From: Erginobacter sp964587835
Lineage (GTDB): Bacteria > Auribacterota > Erginobacteria > Erginobacterales > Erginobacteraceae
DNA: 64,000 bases
Direction of reading: 5' to 3'
Assembly (NCBI GenBank): GCA_964587835.1
Contig: CAZPMN010000010.1
Coordinates: 1 to 64,000, forward strand
The notes under the pieces were generated by a model. That model searched no databases. It was not told the origin of the DNA and worked only from the letters and a program-made list of their open reading frames with translations. The translations under genes and the position numbers were made by a program. The number at the start of each line of letters is the position of its first letter. Position 1 is the first letter of the stretch. Positions 32,469 through 41,188 of this stretch are shown piece after piece.

Positions 32469-34637
32469 TCACTCAAACATTCCCAGTTCGTTCACCTGCC
32501 GGGGATAATCATCCAGTTCGGACGCCTCGGTGCCCGGCAGTTCCAGCTGGTAGTAACGGAATTCCTCGGTGTTCGGGAAATGCCACAAGCGCCAGCTATC
32601 CTCTCCCGGGTATTCCAGGTGATCGGGGGTGGCGATCAGGGCCCAGTCTTCGGCGTCGTTGCTCCCCAGGAGGGTTGCGCCCCGAAAATAAGCTTCGCCC
32701 ATCAGCACGTGATCCGGATCTTCCGGGTGCCGGGAACCGATGATGGTTACGGCCCGGGGGTTGTCTTCCCCGAAGTCAACCCGGACCCGGACCGGTTTTT
32801 CGCTCCGCTCCAGAAAGCGGCTTCTGCCCCGGTCGGAATCCTCTTCCCCCAGCCGGTGGTGCCCGTTCCCCTCCGGTCCGTCCGCGATGACCGTAACCCT
32901 GACCTCTGCCGCGGCCAGGAGATTGGAACGGCCTCCGATCGATGGATGCTTCTCCGCCGGCCGGGGAAGGGAGGAGGGGGCGAGGAATGGTTTCAGGGGG
33001 CCGGACAGCAGGGCCGCCACGATATTCTCAGCCAAAAGGCGGTTCCCTCGGGCGTTACAGTGTCCGAAGGGCTGGCCGGGGAAGCGCTGGTGAAAATAAT
33101 GCGAATAGGAGTCGTTTTCCACCGCCCGCCGGAAGATCTCCTCGTTATCCACCAGGGTGATCTCCCCGATATCCCGGAGCATCTCCTCGAGTTCCCCGAC
33201 GTCCAGCAGCGGGTACTGGACGCAGACCAGTTCGATCTCAGCGTCCAGAACTGTCCGGGCCAGCCGGCGATAGTTGGCGGCGGTACCGGTATTCCGCCGG
33301 GACCAGCGGTCGGCTTCCCGGTAATGGTAAGCCGCCCGGTTCGGGTCTCCTTTCCTCTGCAGCATGTTGCCGAGCGCTGTATGGACCCAGAAGGCTTCCG
33401 GATGCTCTTTCAGGATCCCCCGATAGATCGCTTCCGCTTCTTCCTCCCGCCCGCGGGTGGCCAGCATCTTCGCTTCCAGAATGGCAAAGTTTAAAAGATC
33501 TGGATGGGCGAGACGGGCTTCCCTCAGGACGCGAACCAGCGCTTCCGGGGAGTTGTCCGACAGCAGTTGCTTTTCTATTTCCAGATAGACCAGGCGGTTG
33601 AAGGGCTCGAGGACCAGACCCCGGGCCAGGTGCTCCGCCGCCGCCGCCTCATCGCCCCGGCGCCGGGCCAGCCGACTCAGTTCCAGGTAGGGAGCGGCGT
33701 CCTGAGGTTTCTCGTCCAGCGCCAGCCGGTAATAAGCGTCGGCCTTTCTCCAGTCATCCGCCAGCCGCCAGCAGTTCCCGATCTCGATCAGCGCCTGGTG
33801 GGCCGTCTCCGGATAACTCCGGGCCCGCTCCAGGGCGTCCAGGGACCCCTGGAGGTCGCCCGCTTCCCGCCGGGAGACGCCCAGGCGAAGCCAGGCCCGC
33901 GGCAGTTCAGGGTCGATCTCCAGCGCTCGCTGGAACATCCGGACGGCCCGGGACCAGTTCTCTTCACCATCCCCGGCATCGTCGGCGAGACGGTCCCCCC
34001 GGCGCAGGAAGATATTGGCCCGTTCGGCCCGAAAGGAATTGACCGTTCGGACCGGATCGATCTCCGGCCGGGAGGAAGGTCGTCCGTCGATTGGATTGCT
34101 GCCGGCTAAAAATCCGGCGAGGAACTTGATGGCGTCCCGCCCCAGTTCGACAATTCTCAAGTTTTCTTCCAGCCGCCGCCACCTCCGATCACCGGAAGAG
34201 ATGCGCGGATCGAGGGGCTGGAGCAGGTCCATCACCCCCATCATCACGATGACCATATCCGGCCGGTAAGTGGCGAGATCCTCCCCGAGCCGGGCCACGA
34301 TCATCCCGGTGTTACCGGAGGGCAGTCCCCGGTTGACCACCGCCACCGGCACCCGGAGCCCGGAGTGATTGAGGATTTCTTCCAGCTGCCGGGTATAGGA
34401 GGAGATACCACCGCCGGCGGTCATCGATTCTCCCAGGCAGAGGATCACGTAACTCTCCCGGCGGGAGAGGGAGATCCGGTTGGCCTTTTCTTCTTCCAGG
34501 AAGAAGAGAAACGCGCCCAGGCGGAGGAATGCTTCCAGGAGAAGCAAAGACGTCGCCAGGAAAAACAGGCAGAGAAACAGGCTCCGGAAAACCCGCGGTT
34601 TGCCCGGGTTTGATTTTTCTTTCCGCCTCCCGATCAT
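32469..34637 (-). CDS. Membrane-anchored SGNH-like protein with inserted TPR repeats and C-terminal discoidin-like domain, 722 aa
   Basis: A single N-terminal anchor (residues 18-47) precedes an SGNH block I (CLGESMTAGG, Ser71) and block II (NRGLPSGNTG). Block III reads MMGVMD instead of GxND. About 250 residues of TPR-like helices (around 180-430) then interrupt the fold. The His region returns near 523-533 as PFGHCNARGN, where the usual Asp of DxxH is missing. A C-terminal F5/8-like domain (ATLLGSNDAEDWALI, about 570-722) resembles the two small discoidin-like proteins. The paralogue at 59404 keeps the Asn and Asp, so this copy may have lost or changed activity. It is divergent from an MBOAT gene, the usual partner of SGNH proteins in O-acylation of glycans. 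Confidence 0.8.
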   Translation of the reverse strand: MIGRRKEKSNPGKPRVFRSLFLCLFFLATSLLLLEAFLRLGAFLFFLEEEKANRISLSRRESYVILCLGESMTAGGGISSYTRQLEEILNHSGLRVPVAVVNRGLPSGNTGMIVARLGEDLATYRPDMVIVMMGVMDLLQPLDPRISSGDRRWRRLEENLRIVELGRDAIKFLAGFLAGSNPIDGRPSSRPEIDPVRTVNSFRAERANIFLRRGDRLADDAGDGEENWSRAVRMFQRALEIDPELPRAWLRLGVSRREAGDLQGSLDALERARSYPETAHQALIEIGNCWRLADDWRKADAYYRLALDEKPQDAAPYLELSRLARRRGDEAAAAEHLARGLVLEPFNRLVYLEIEKQLLSDNSPEALVRVLREARLAHPDLLNFAILEAKMLATRGREEEAEAIYRGILKEHPEAFWVHTALGNMLQRKGDPNRAAYHYREADRWSRRNTGTAANYRRLARTVLDAEIELVCVQYPLLDVGELEEMLRDIGEITLVDNEEIFRRAVENDSYSHYFHQRFPGQPFGHCNARGNRLLAENIVAALLSGPLKPFLAPSSLPRPAEKHPSIGGRSNLLAAAEVRVTVIADGPEGNGHHRLGEEDSDRGRSRFLERSEKPVRVRVDFGEDNPRAVTIIGSRHPEDPDHVLMGEAYFRGATLLGSNDAEDWALIATPDHLEYPGEDSWRLWHFPNTEEFRYYQLELPGTEASELDDYPRQVNELGMFE

Positions 34638-34641
34638 AATG

Positions 34642-34649
34642 AATATACT
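34642..34649. promoter_or_regulatory. Overlapping divergent -10 boxes between the SGNH-TPR and MBOAT genes
   Basis: AATATACT gives TATATT on the minus strand (34642-34647), 4 nt from ATG 34637, and TATACT on the plus strand (34644-34649), 6 nt from ATG 34656. Only 18 bp separate the two start codons and neither has a Shine-Dalgarno. Clear -35 boxes are not visible. Confidence 0.45.
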
Positions 34650-34655
34650 TCGGAT

Positions 34656-36086
34656 ATGCTCTTCAATTCACCGCAATTTGCCGTCTTCTTCATCGTGGTC
34701 TTCGGTCTCTACCTGATCCTCCCCCACCGCTGGCAGAACCGGCTGCTCCTGGCCGCCAGTTACTTTTTTTACGGGTCCTGGGACTGGCGGTTCCTCTCTC
34801 TGATCTGGATCTCCACCCTCCTGGATTATTTCTGCGGTCTTCGTATTCACCATTCCCGGCGACCGGGGAAGAGGAAATTTTTCCTCTATTTAAGCGTGGG
34901 GGGCAACCTGGCGGTTCTCGGGTTCTTCAAGTACTTTAATTTTTTCTCGGCGAGCCTGGTTCGACTGCTGGAAGAACTGGGGTTCGCGGTTCACCCGATT
35001 TCCCTGAGCATTGTACTTCCGGTGGGGATCTCCTTCTATACTTTTCAAACGATGAGTTATACCATCGACATCTATCGCAACCAGTTGCGCCCGACACGCA
35101 ATCTCCCCGACTTCGCCCTCTTCGTCGCCTTCTTCCCCCAGCTGGTCGCCGGCCCGATCGAGCGGGCGAAACACCTCCTGCCCCAGATGCTCCGGCCCAG
35201 GAAGGTCACCTGGGAAGGGGTGAAGGGCGGCGGGTACCTGATTCTCTGGGGGCTCTTTCAGAAGGTTTTCGTGGCCGATAACCTGGCCCGCCTGGTCGAC
35301 CCGGTCTTTGCCGGCTCTCCTCCCTACCACGGGGCGGAGGTGCTGTTCGCCCTATATGCCTTTGCCTTCCAGATCTTCTGCGACTTCGCCGGCTACTCGA
35401 ATATCGCCCGGGGTCTGGCCAGATGTTTGGGGTTCGAGATTATGGTCAACTTCCGGCTGCCTTACTTCAGCACCAACCCCCGGCAGTTCTGGCAGAGGTG
35501 GCACATCAGCCTCTCCACCTGGCTGCGGGATTATCTCTATATCCCCCTGGGCGGCAACCGCCGGGGAGATCTGATCACCTGCCGAAACCTGGCGATTACG
35601 ATGCTCCTGGGCGGTCTCTGGCACGGCGCCGCCTGGAACTTTGTCCTCTGGGGAGTTTTCTGGGCGCTGATCCTGATAGGTTACCGTCAGGGCGGGCCGC
35701 TCTGGCGGTCGGTCGGGGAACCCCGATCTTCCCTGGGGTCCAGAGCCTGGAGATTCCTGCGGATACTCCTCTTCTTCCACCTGGTCTGTTACGGCTGGCT
35801 GCTCTTCCGGGCGGAGACCTTCTCCCAGATCGGCACGATGACTGGGGCCCTCCTGTCCGGGCTGCGGTTGGGCCGATACATCGGCTGGCAGTTCGACCTC
35901 ACCCGGATTTCGATTTACCTGGCGGTCCTGCTCTTCGTGGAATACTGGCAGTATCGCTCCGCCGATCTCGAAGTTCCCCGGAGATGGCCGGCTCCGGCCC
36001 GGCTGCTGCTTTACCTGGTGTTAATCTGCTCGATAGCGATTCTCGGTGTGGACAAGCCGGAGTATTTCATTTATTTTCAGTTCTGA
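34656..36086 (+). CDS. MBOAT family membrane O-acyltransferase (AlgI/DltB-like), 476 aa
   Basis: MLFNSPQFAVFF is the standard AlgI-type N-terminus. The body has the family motifs FFPQLVAGPIERAKHLLPQ, FQIFCDFAGYSNIARGLA, FWQRWHISLSTWLRDYLYIPLGG (His283) and LLGGLWHGAAWNFVLWG (His323, the catalytic His). It should transfer acyl groups (often acetyl) across the membrane to a partner protein or glycan. The divergent neighbour is an SGNH-type protein, and further SGNH proteins are at 54978 and 59404; any of these could be the extracytoplasmic partner. The length is normal. Confidence 0.93.
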   Translation: MLFNSPQFAVFFIVVFGLYLILPHRWQNRLLLAASYFFYGSWDWRFLSLIWISTLLDYFCGLRIHHSRRPGKRKFFLYLSVGGNLAVLGFFKYFNFFSASLVRLLEELGFAVHPISLSIVLPVGISFYTFQTMSYTIDIYRNQLRPTRNLPDFALFVAFFPQLVAGPIERAKHLLPQMLRPRKVTWEGVKGGGYLILWGLFQKVFVADNLARLVDPVFAGSPPYHGAEVLFALYAFAFQIFCDFAGYSNIARGLARCLGFEIMVNFRLPYFSTNPRQFWQRWHISLSTWLRDYLYIPLGGNRRGDLITCRNLAITMLLGGLWHGAAWNFVLWGVFWALILIGYRQGGPLWRSVGEPRSSLGSRAWRFLRILLFFHLVCYGWLLFRAETFSQIGTMTGALLSGLRLGRYIGWQFDLTRISIYLAVLLFVEYWQYRSADLEVPRRWPAPARLLLYLVLICSIAILGVDKPEYFIYFQF

Positions 36087-36149
36087 GATTTATCAAGCTG
36101 GGTCGTCCCCGTCTGCGGGATTATCCATAACCAGCATAAGGAAGATGAC

Positions 36150-37151
36150 GTGAAGAGACGATTCGAACAGGTGATGGTGATCGGCGGCGGCGGCTACGTG
36201 GGGGCGGTCCTGGTTCCCAAGCTGCTGGCAGCGGGCTACCGGCTAAAGGTTTACGACCTCTTTATCTACGGTGAAGATGTCTTTGACGCGGTCAAGGATC
36301 ACCCGGCATTGACACTGGTCAAGGGCGACGTACGGGACCTGGAACTGCTGGATAAGGAACTCGACGGGGTGGAGGCGGTCATCCACCTGGCCTGCATCTC
36401 CAACGATCCCAGTTTCGAGCTCGACCCCGAGCTGGGAAAGTCGATCAACTACGACTGCTTCGAGCCGCTGGTCCGGGTGGCGAAAGAGAAAGGGGTGAAG
36501 AGATTCGTCTACGCTTCCTCCTCCAGTGTCTACGGAATCAAGGAGTGCGAGGACGTGACCGAGGAGATGGAGCTGGAGCCGCTGACCGACTACTCGAAGT
36601 TCAAGGCGATGTGCGAGGAGGTTCTCCTCCGGTACGCCGATGACGACTTCGTCGGTCTGATCCTCCGCCCGGCCACCGTCTGCGGCTACTCCCCCCGCCA
36701 GCGGCTCGACCTGATCGTCAACATCCTGACCAACCACGCCGTCAACCGCAACCGGATCATCGTCAACGGAGGAGGGCAGAAGCGGCCCAACATCCACATC
36801 GAGGACGTGACCGATCTCTACCTGAAGTCGCTGGAGTGGCCGGACGGGAAGATCAACCGGAAGATCTTCAACGCCGGCTACGATAACTTCCCCGTCTCCG
36901 AACTGGCCCGGCAGGTGAGGGAGATCGTCGGCCACGAGGTTGAGATCGTAACGGAGCCGACCGACGACCCCCGCTCCTATCACATCTCCTCCAAGAAGAT
37001 CAAAGAAGAGCTGGAATTCGTCCCCCGGCACACGATCGCGGATGCGGTCCGGGACCTCAAGACCGCGATCGAGGACGGGCGTCTGAGGGACCCGATGAAC
37101 AACCCGATGTATTTCAACATCAAGAGAATGAAACAGATCTCCCTGAGATAA
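36150..37151 (+). CDS. NAD-dependent epimerase/dehydratase (extended SDR), 333 aa
   Basis: VMVIGGGGYVGAVLV is the Rossmann motif. FVYASSSSVYGIKE and Tyr148-x3-Lys152 (YSKFK) are the catalytic parts. RPATVCGYSPRQRLDLIVN and the C-terminal lobe match nucleotide-sugar epimerases or 4,6-dehydratase relatives. The start is GTG 36150, chosen because AGGAAG lies about 5 nt before it. Together with the DegT gene that follows after 36 bp (across a family B repeat) it could convert a sugar nucleotide to a keto then amino sugar. Confidence 0.88.
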   Translation: MKRRFEQVMVIGGGGYVGAVLVPKLLAAGYRLKVYDLFIYGEDVFDAVKDHPALTLVKGDVRDLELLDKELDGVEAVIHLACISNDPSFELDPELGKSINYDCFEPLVRVAKEKGVKRFVYASSSSVYGIKECEDVTEEMELEPLTDYSKFKAMCEEVLLRYADDDFVGLILRPATVCGYSPRQRLDLIVNILTNHAVNRNRIIVNGGGQKRPNIHIEDVTDLYLKSLEWPDGKINRKIFNAGYDNFPVSELARQVREIVGHEVEIVTEPTDDPRSYHISSKKIKEELEFVPRHTIADAVRDLKTAIEDGRLRDPMNNPMYFNIKRMKQISLR

Positions 37152-37153
37152 TT

Positions 37154-37180
37154 CAGACAGGATTAACAGGATCAACAGGA
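37154..37180 (+). repeat. Family B repeat, solitary copy
   Basis: CAGACAGGATTAACAGGATC and following bases match the family B arm at 21391-21417. It starts 3 bp after the epimerase stop codon and supplies a possible AGGAG ribosome binding site for the next gene. Confidence 0.75.
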
Positions 37181-37187
37181 GTTTGCT

Positions 37188-38303
37188 ATGAAAGTGCCAT
37201 ACTCTTACTTAGATCAACAGTTCGCCGAGCCGGGGCCGATCCTGGAGAAGATCCGCTCGACCCTGCTGAAACACCACCAGTACACCTTCGGGCCGGAGCT
37301 GGAGGAGTTCGAGGAGAAGATGGCCCGTTACACCGGGGCCCGCTACTGCCTGGGGACCAGCTCGGGGACGATCGCCCTGACGATGCTGCTCAAGGCCGCC
37401 GGGGTCGGGCCCGGCGACGAGGTGATCACGGTCTCCCAGACCTTCATCGCCACCATCGGCTCGATCGTGGCCGCCGGGGCCCGGCCTTATTACGTCGATG
37501 TCCTCGACGACTTCACCCTCGACCCGGCATTGATCGAGGAGGCGATTACGGAGAAGACCCGGGCGATTATGCCGGTCTGGTACTCGGGATCGCCCCCGAG
37601 GATGGAGGAGATCGTCAGGATTGCAGCACGGCATTCCCTGCCGGTGATCGAGGACTCCTGCTGCGCGATCAGCGCCAAGATCGACGGGAAGCACGCCGGG
37701 ACCTTCGGGGCGGCGGGGGCCTTCAGCGTCCATCCCCTGAAGAACCTAAACGTCTGGGGGGACGGCGGTTTCATTGTCACCAATTCCGAGGATATCTACG
37801 AGAAAGTTCTCCTTCTCCGCAACCACGGCCTGAAGGGGAGAGACGAGGTCGAGGTTTACGGCTTCAACGGCCGCCTCGACACCATCCAGGCCATCGTGGG
37901 GAACCATCTCTACCCGCAGATCGACGAGATCACCGATCGGCGGATCGCCCACGCCGCGGTCTACGACCGGGCCTTCTCCTCGGAGCCTCTCTCCGAGTTC
38001 ATCACCATTCCCCCCCGGCTGAAAGGCGGCCGCCACGTCTACCATATGCATATGGTTTTGGCCAAGGACCGGGACCGGCTGCTGGAACACCTGATCGACG
38101 CCGGGATCGAGGCCAAGGTCCACTACCCGCTCCCCAACCACCTCCAGAAGGCCTCCCTCGACCAGGATCCGCCTTTCGGCCGGACCGATCTCTCCCGGAC
38201 CGAGAGCCAGTGCCGTTCCCTGATCAGCCTCCCCGTCCACCAGCACCTCTCGGACGAACAGATCGAATACGTGATCGATTGCGTGAGCAGCTTTTATCGG
38301 TAA
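37188..38303 (+). CDS. DegT/DnrJ/EryC1/StrS family aminotransferase, 371 aa
   Basis: MKVPYSYLDQQF is a typical start. GTSSGTIALTMLLKAAGVGPGDEVI binds PLP phosphate, VIEDSCCAISAKIDGKHAG carries the conserved Asp, and FSVHPLKNLNVWGDGGFIV contains the Schiff-base Lys185. The product is probably an amino sugar nucleotide. It is a close paralogue of the 39516 protein (same HPLKNLN-x2-GDGG stretch). It follows the epimerase on the same strand, likely in one operon. Confidence 0.92.
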   Translation: MKVPYSYLDQQFAEPGPILEKIRSTLLKHHQYTFGPELEEFEEKMARYTGARYCLGTSSGTIALTMLLKAAGVGPGDEVITVSQTFIATIGSIVAAGARPYYVDVLDDFTLDPALIEEAITEKTRAIMPVWYSGSPPRMEEIVRIAARHSLPVIEDSCCAISAKIDGKHAGTFGAAGAFSVHPLKNLNVWGDGGFIVTNSEDIYEKVLLLRNHGLKGRDEVEVYGFNGRLDTIQAIVGNHLYPQIDEITDRRIAHAAVYDRAFSSEPLSEFITIPPRLKGGRHVYHMHMVLAKDRDRLLEHLIDAGIEAKVHYPLPNHLQKASLDQDPPFGRTDLSRTESQCRSLISLPVHQHLSDEQIEYVIDCVSSFYR

Positions 38304-38682
38304 CAAGGATGCTGATCGGCGGATTTATAGTTTGACTTCCGATCTGCCAAAAGGCATACCGATCTTTTGACGGACAGAAGCTTGCAGATAGCCATATTCT
38401 GTTTGATGGGCGAATTTTCCGGTGGTCCCGGAAAAGGGCCAGCTTGATCTTTAGAGATGAGCCGGGGTTATGTACAATCCCGTTTTCTGAAGTAATGTGA
38501 ATACGATGACCGACAAGCATATTGTTTACTGGAAAACGAGCGCCGCCGAAGATTGGGAAGTGTCCGCGTCCCATCGTAGATGAGACTGACGTCCCAGGTA
38601 AATGAGAATGGCTGGCGATTTGGTGTAAATATTATCTGAAGAGATAACCAAGGTTTTTCCAGAAAGATATTTTTCGAAACTG
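38304..38682. other. Low-GC spacer without a recognised gene
   Basis: About 380 bp with clearly lower GC than the neighbours and no convincing reading frame on either strand. A minus-strand frame of about 116 codons overlaps it but is partly antisense to the aminotransferase and has no known motif. It may be decayed foreign DNA next to the HEPN/MNT module. Confidence 0.45.
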
Positions 38683-38884
38683 TGATGTAGCACCCCGTTG
38701 GGGTGCCGGAGGAGGGTGGGGCTCGATACCGGATATCCCGGGGTTGCACCCCGGGTTATGATGTGTGACGCCTTTGGCGTCATTGTCCTTCACCCCAACG
38801 GGGTGAAACATCATAGCCCGGCGAGAATCGCCGGGACATCTGGATGTCCCCTTGAACCCGCACCCCAAAGGGGTGCTACATCAG
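38683..38884. repeat. Family D palindromic repeat block
   Basis: The outer arms GATGTAGCACCCCGTTGGGG and the inverse at 38864-38884 enclose inner palindromes (GGGGTTGCACCCC; CACCCCAACGGGGTG). It has the same type and size as the block at 12645-12794. Confidence 0.85.
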
Positions 38885-38938
38885 ATGCTTTATTGAGCTT
38901 TACCTTGAGTTGAATAGATTGACAAATGCTTTGAGCGA

Positions 38939-39139
38939 ATGCGGAGTGAGTCTCATTTGAAATGGGATGCCAGTCTCATTGAAGCCGGGACGCGACAGGA
39001 AGTCGGGAGTGCTCTAATCAAGGAGAACAAAATTAGGCATGGCTTGTTCCTTCTTCATCTTGCGTTGGAAAAGGTTGAGGCGAACAAGAAATCGGCAAGA
39101 GCGGGAGAAATTTATAAATGGCTTCTGAATCAGTTATAA
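38939..39139 (+). pseudogene. HEPN-domain protein remnant (internal deletion), 66 codons
   Basis: The N-terminal part (SHLKWDASLIEAG...ENKIRHGLFLLHLALEKV) looks like the first two helices of a HEPN protein and the end (GEIYKWLLNQL) like its last helix. The middle, about 50-60 residues that would hold the catalytic Rx4-6H region, is missing in frame. It lies upstream of, and overlaps by 22 bp, an intact MNT-type nucleotidyltransferase, the normal gene order of HEPN/MNT modules. It is probably an inactivated toxin partner. Confidence 0.6.
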
Positions 39140-39462
39140 GAAATTTAAGCCTTTATCTCCGATTACTGATTGAGAAAGGAATCCCTGTTGATAGAGGTGT
39201 ACTGTTCGGTTCCTACGCCAGCGGGGAATCTACCGAGGAAAGTGATGTTGATCTTTTGGTTATCTCACCACTTTTCGACCGGCGGAAGACCGGTCCTCTG
39301 CTTGATACCTTGTGGCGCCTGAGACGGAAAATCGATTCCCGGATTGAACCATTAGCGATCGGGAAGATAGAATTCGAGAAAGAATGGGGCTCTCCGATTA
39401 TCGATTCCGCCAGGCGTCAAGGAATCGAGATCAAGCCTGCTCCTCCCCGGAGGTCTTCTTAG
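39118..39462 (+). CDS. MNT-type minimal nucleotidyltransferase (HEPN partner), 114 aa
   Basis: GVLFGSYASGESTEESDVDLLVI is the GSx10DxD signature of minimal nucleotidyltransferases. In HEPN/MNT modules the MNT protein neutralises the HEPN RNase, in some systems by AMPylation. A GGGAGAA ribosome binding site lies about 8 nt before ATG, inside the HEPN remnant. The Asp pair and Gly-Ser are intact, so the antitoxin seems preserved although the toxin is truncated. The C-terminal tail (KPAPPRRSS) is longer than usual. Confidence 0.85.
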   Translation: MASESVIRNLSLYLRLLIEKGIPVDRGVLFGSYASGESTEESDVDLLVISPLFDRRKTGPLLDTLWRLRRKIDSRIEPLAIGKIEFEKEWGSPIIDSARRQGIEIKPAPPRRSS

Positions 39463-39515
39463 GACAGGAGGGTCTGTCTGTCCTTGAAGCTTCTTTATCC
39501 TTGGGGCAACTGCTG

Positions 39516-40616
39516 ATGGAAGTACCGTATTTAGATCTTCCCGCCCAGTTCGCCGATAACCGGGAGGTCCGGGCGGCGATCGAGGAGATCCTGCGGACGG
39601 GGCAGTTCGTTCTCGGTCCGGCGGTGGAGAGGTTCGAACTAAGCTTTGCCGAACTCTGCGGGGTGAAGCACGCCGTGGCCGTGGCCAACGGGACCGACGC
39701 CATCTACCTCGCCCTCAAGGTGCTGGGGGTGGGGGAGGGGGACGAGGTGATCACCGTCCCCAATACCTTCCTGGCTACGGTGGGGGCGATCGTCCAGGCC
39801 GGGGCGGTCCCCCGCCTGGTCGACGTGGCCGAGGACTACAACCTCGACCCGGGGAAGATCGAGGCGGCCGTGACCCTGAAGACCCGGGCGGTCATCCCCG
39901 TCCACCTGACCGGAAACCCGGCCCGGATGGACGAGGTCAGCGAGATCGCCCGCCGCCGCGGGCTCTATGTGGTCGAGGACGCCGCCCAGGCCGTCGGCGC
40001 GGCGATCGGGGAGAGGAGGACCGGATCCCTGGGCGACCTCGGCGCCTTCAGTCTCCACCCCCTGAAGAACCTCAACACCTGCGGCGACGGGGGGGTCATC
40101 ACCACCGACTCCGATGAGTTGGCCGGGAAACTCAAGCTCTGGCGGAACCACGGGCTGAAGGATCGCGACGAGGCGTTGTTCTTCGCGGTCAACTCCCGTC
40201 TCGATACGATCAAGGCCGCCGTGGCGGCCCTCCAGATCCCCGGGATCGGGGAAGTCAGCGATAAACGCAACCGGTGGGCCCGGATCTACGACGAGGAGTT
40301 GTCCCCGCTGGCGCCGAAGGTGCTCATTCCGCCCCGGCGGGAAGGGGTCCGCCAGGTCTTCCATACCTACGTGGTCCAGGTCGAGGGACGGGAAAGGCTG
40401 ATCAGGTGGCTGGCGGAGAAGGGGATCGGGACCAAGATCCATTACCCGATCCCGATCCACCTGATGGCGGCCGCCCGGGGATTCGGATACCGGAGGGGGG
40501 ATTTCCCGGCTGCCGAGGCCCAGGCGGAGAGGATCCTCTCCCTTCCCGTGCACCAGTACCTGGCGGAGGACCAGGTTCGTTACGTTATCTCCTGCCTGAA
40601 GGATTTCTATTCCTAA
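39516..40616 (+). CDS. DegT/DnrJ/EryC1/StrS family aminotransferase, 366 aa
   Basis: MEVPYLDLPAQFADNREVR begins the canonical fold. ANGTDAIYLALKVLGVGEGDEVI, VEDAAQAVGAAIGERRTGSLGD and FSLHPLKNLNTCGDGGVI follow, with Schiff-base Lys184. This copy has the 'AAQA' motif of classical sugar aminotransferases (ArnB/WecE/DesV type), whereas the 37188 paralogue has 'SCCA'. The frame is open upstream to 39384 but overlaps the MNT gene; ATG 39516 aligns with the paralogue. It is presumably an amino-sugar enzyme of the same glycan pathway. Confidence 0.92.
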   Translation: MEVPYLDLPAQFADNREVRAAIEEILRTGQFVLGPAVERFELSFAELCGVKHAVAVANGTDAIYLALKVLGVGEGDEVITVPNTFLATVGAIVQAGAVPRLVDVAEDYNLDPGKIEAAVTLKTRAVIPVHLTGNPARMDEVSEIARRRGLYVVEDAAQAVGAAIGERRTGSLGDLGAFSLHPLKNLNTCGDGGVITTDSDELAGKLKLWRNHGLKDRDEALFFAVNSRLDTIKAAVAALQIPGIGEVSDKRNRWARIYDEELSPLAPKVLIPPRREGVRQVFHTYVVQVEGRERLIRWLAEKGIGTKIHYPIPIHLMAAARGFGYRRGDFPAAEAQAERILSLPVHQYLAEDQVRYVISCLKDFYS

Positions 40617-40639
40617 AGGGTAAATATTCCGGTGCTATT

Positions 40640-41188
40640 TTATCCACCGGCCGGGAAGATAATCCGGCGCAGGAAGAAGACCAGTTGCGCCGCCGGCAGG
40701 AGCCGCATCCGCCCGGGCCGGTATCTCCCGTCCCGGAGAACGATCTCCCCCAGGGCCGACAGCCGCTTCACCCGCAGGTCGACCATCCCCTCCGCGGTGT
40801 AGGACTGAATCATCTCTTCTTTCACCACCGCGCCCGCCCGGTGACTGTGGGCCAGGATCCGGATCCGCCGCGCGGTCTCGCTCATATTGAAGACGTGGAA
40901 ATAGACGTAACCCATCAGCAGATAGACGGTGACGAGATAAAAGCCCGGCCAGAAGATGGCTCCGCTTCCGCCGATGGAGAAGGCGGCCCGCCAGACCAGG
41001 AAGGCCGCCCCCAGGGGCAGCAGCCCGATCAGGGCGGCCGCCACCGGACCTTTCTGGCGGAGGGCCTGTTCCCGGTAGAGCCCGAGGAATCTAACCAGGA
41101 CTACCTGGATCGTGAAGGGAAGGAACCAGGAGGCCAGGACCAGGCAGAGGTAGGCGCACCCGGCGGTTGTCGGCGTCTCCGGCATCAT
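40640..41188 (-). CDS. Small membrane protein with C-terminal winged-helix-like tail, 182 aa, unknown
   Basis: Three or four membrane helices (about residues 10-35, 45-70, 80-105) precede a soluble basic tail (RRIRILAHSH...EMIQSYTAEGMVDLRVKRLSALGEIVL) that could fold as a winged helix. I do not recognise a family. It begins inside the stop of the 41185-41691 gene (ATGA overlap), and the two proteins share the layout of helices plus a small tail, so they probably form a complex. It lies next to glycan genes and tail-to-tail with the DegT gene (23 bp apart). Confidence 0.65.
   Translation of the reverse strand: MMPETPTTAGCAYLCLVLASWFLPFTIQVVLVRFLGLYREQALRQKGPVAAALIGLLPLGAAFLVWRAAFSIGGSGAIFWPGFYLVTVYLLMGYVYFHVFNMSETARRIRILAHSHRAGAVVKEEMIQSYTAEGMVDLRVKRLSALGEIVLRDGRYRPGRMRLLPAAQLVFFLRRIIFPAGG

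Noticed and set aside
38224..38574. Minus-strand 116-codon frame after the DegT gene
   Set aside because: Partly antisense to the aminotransferase, with no ribosome binding site or known motif.
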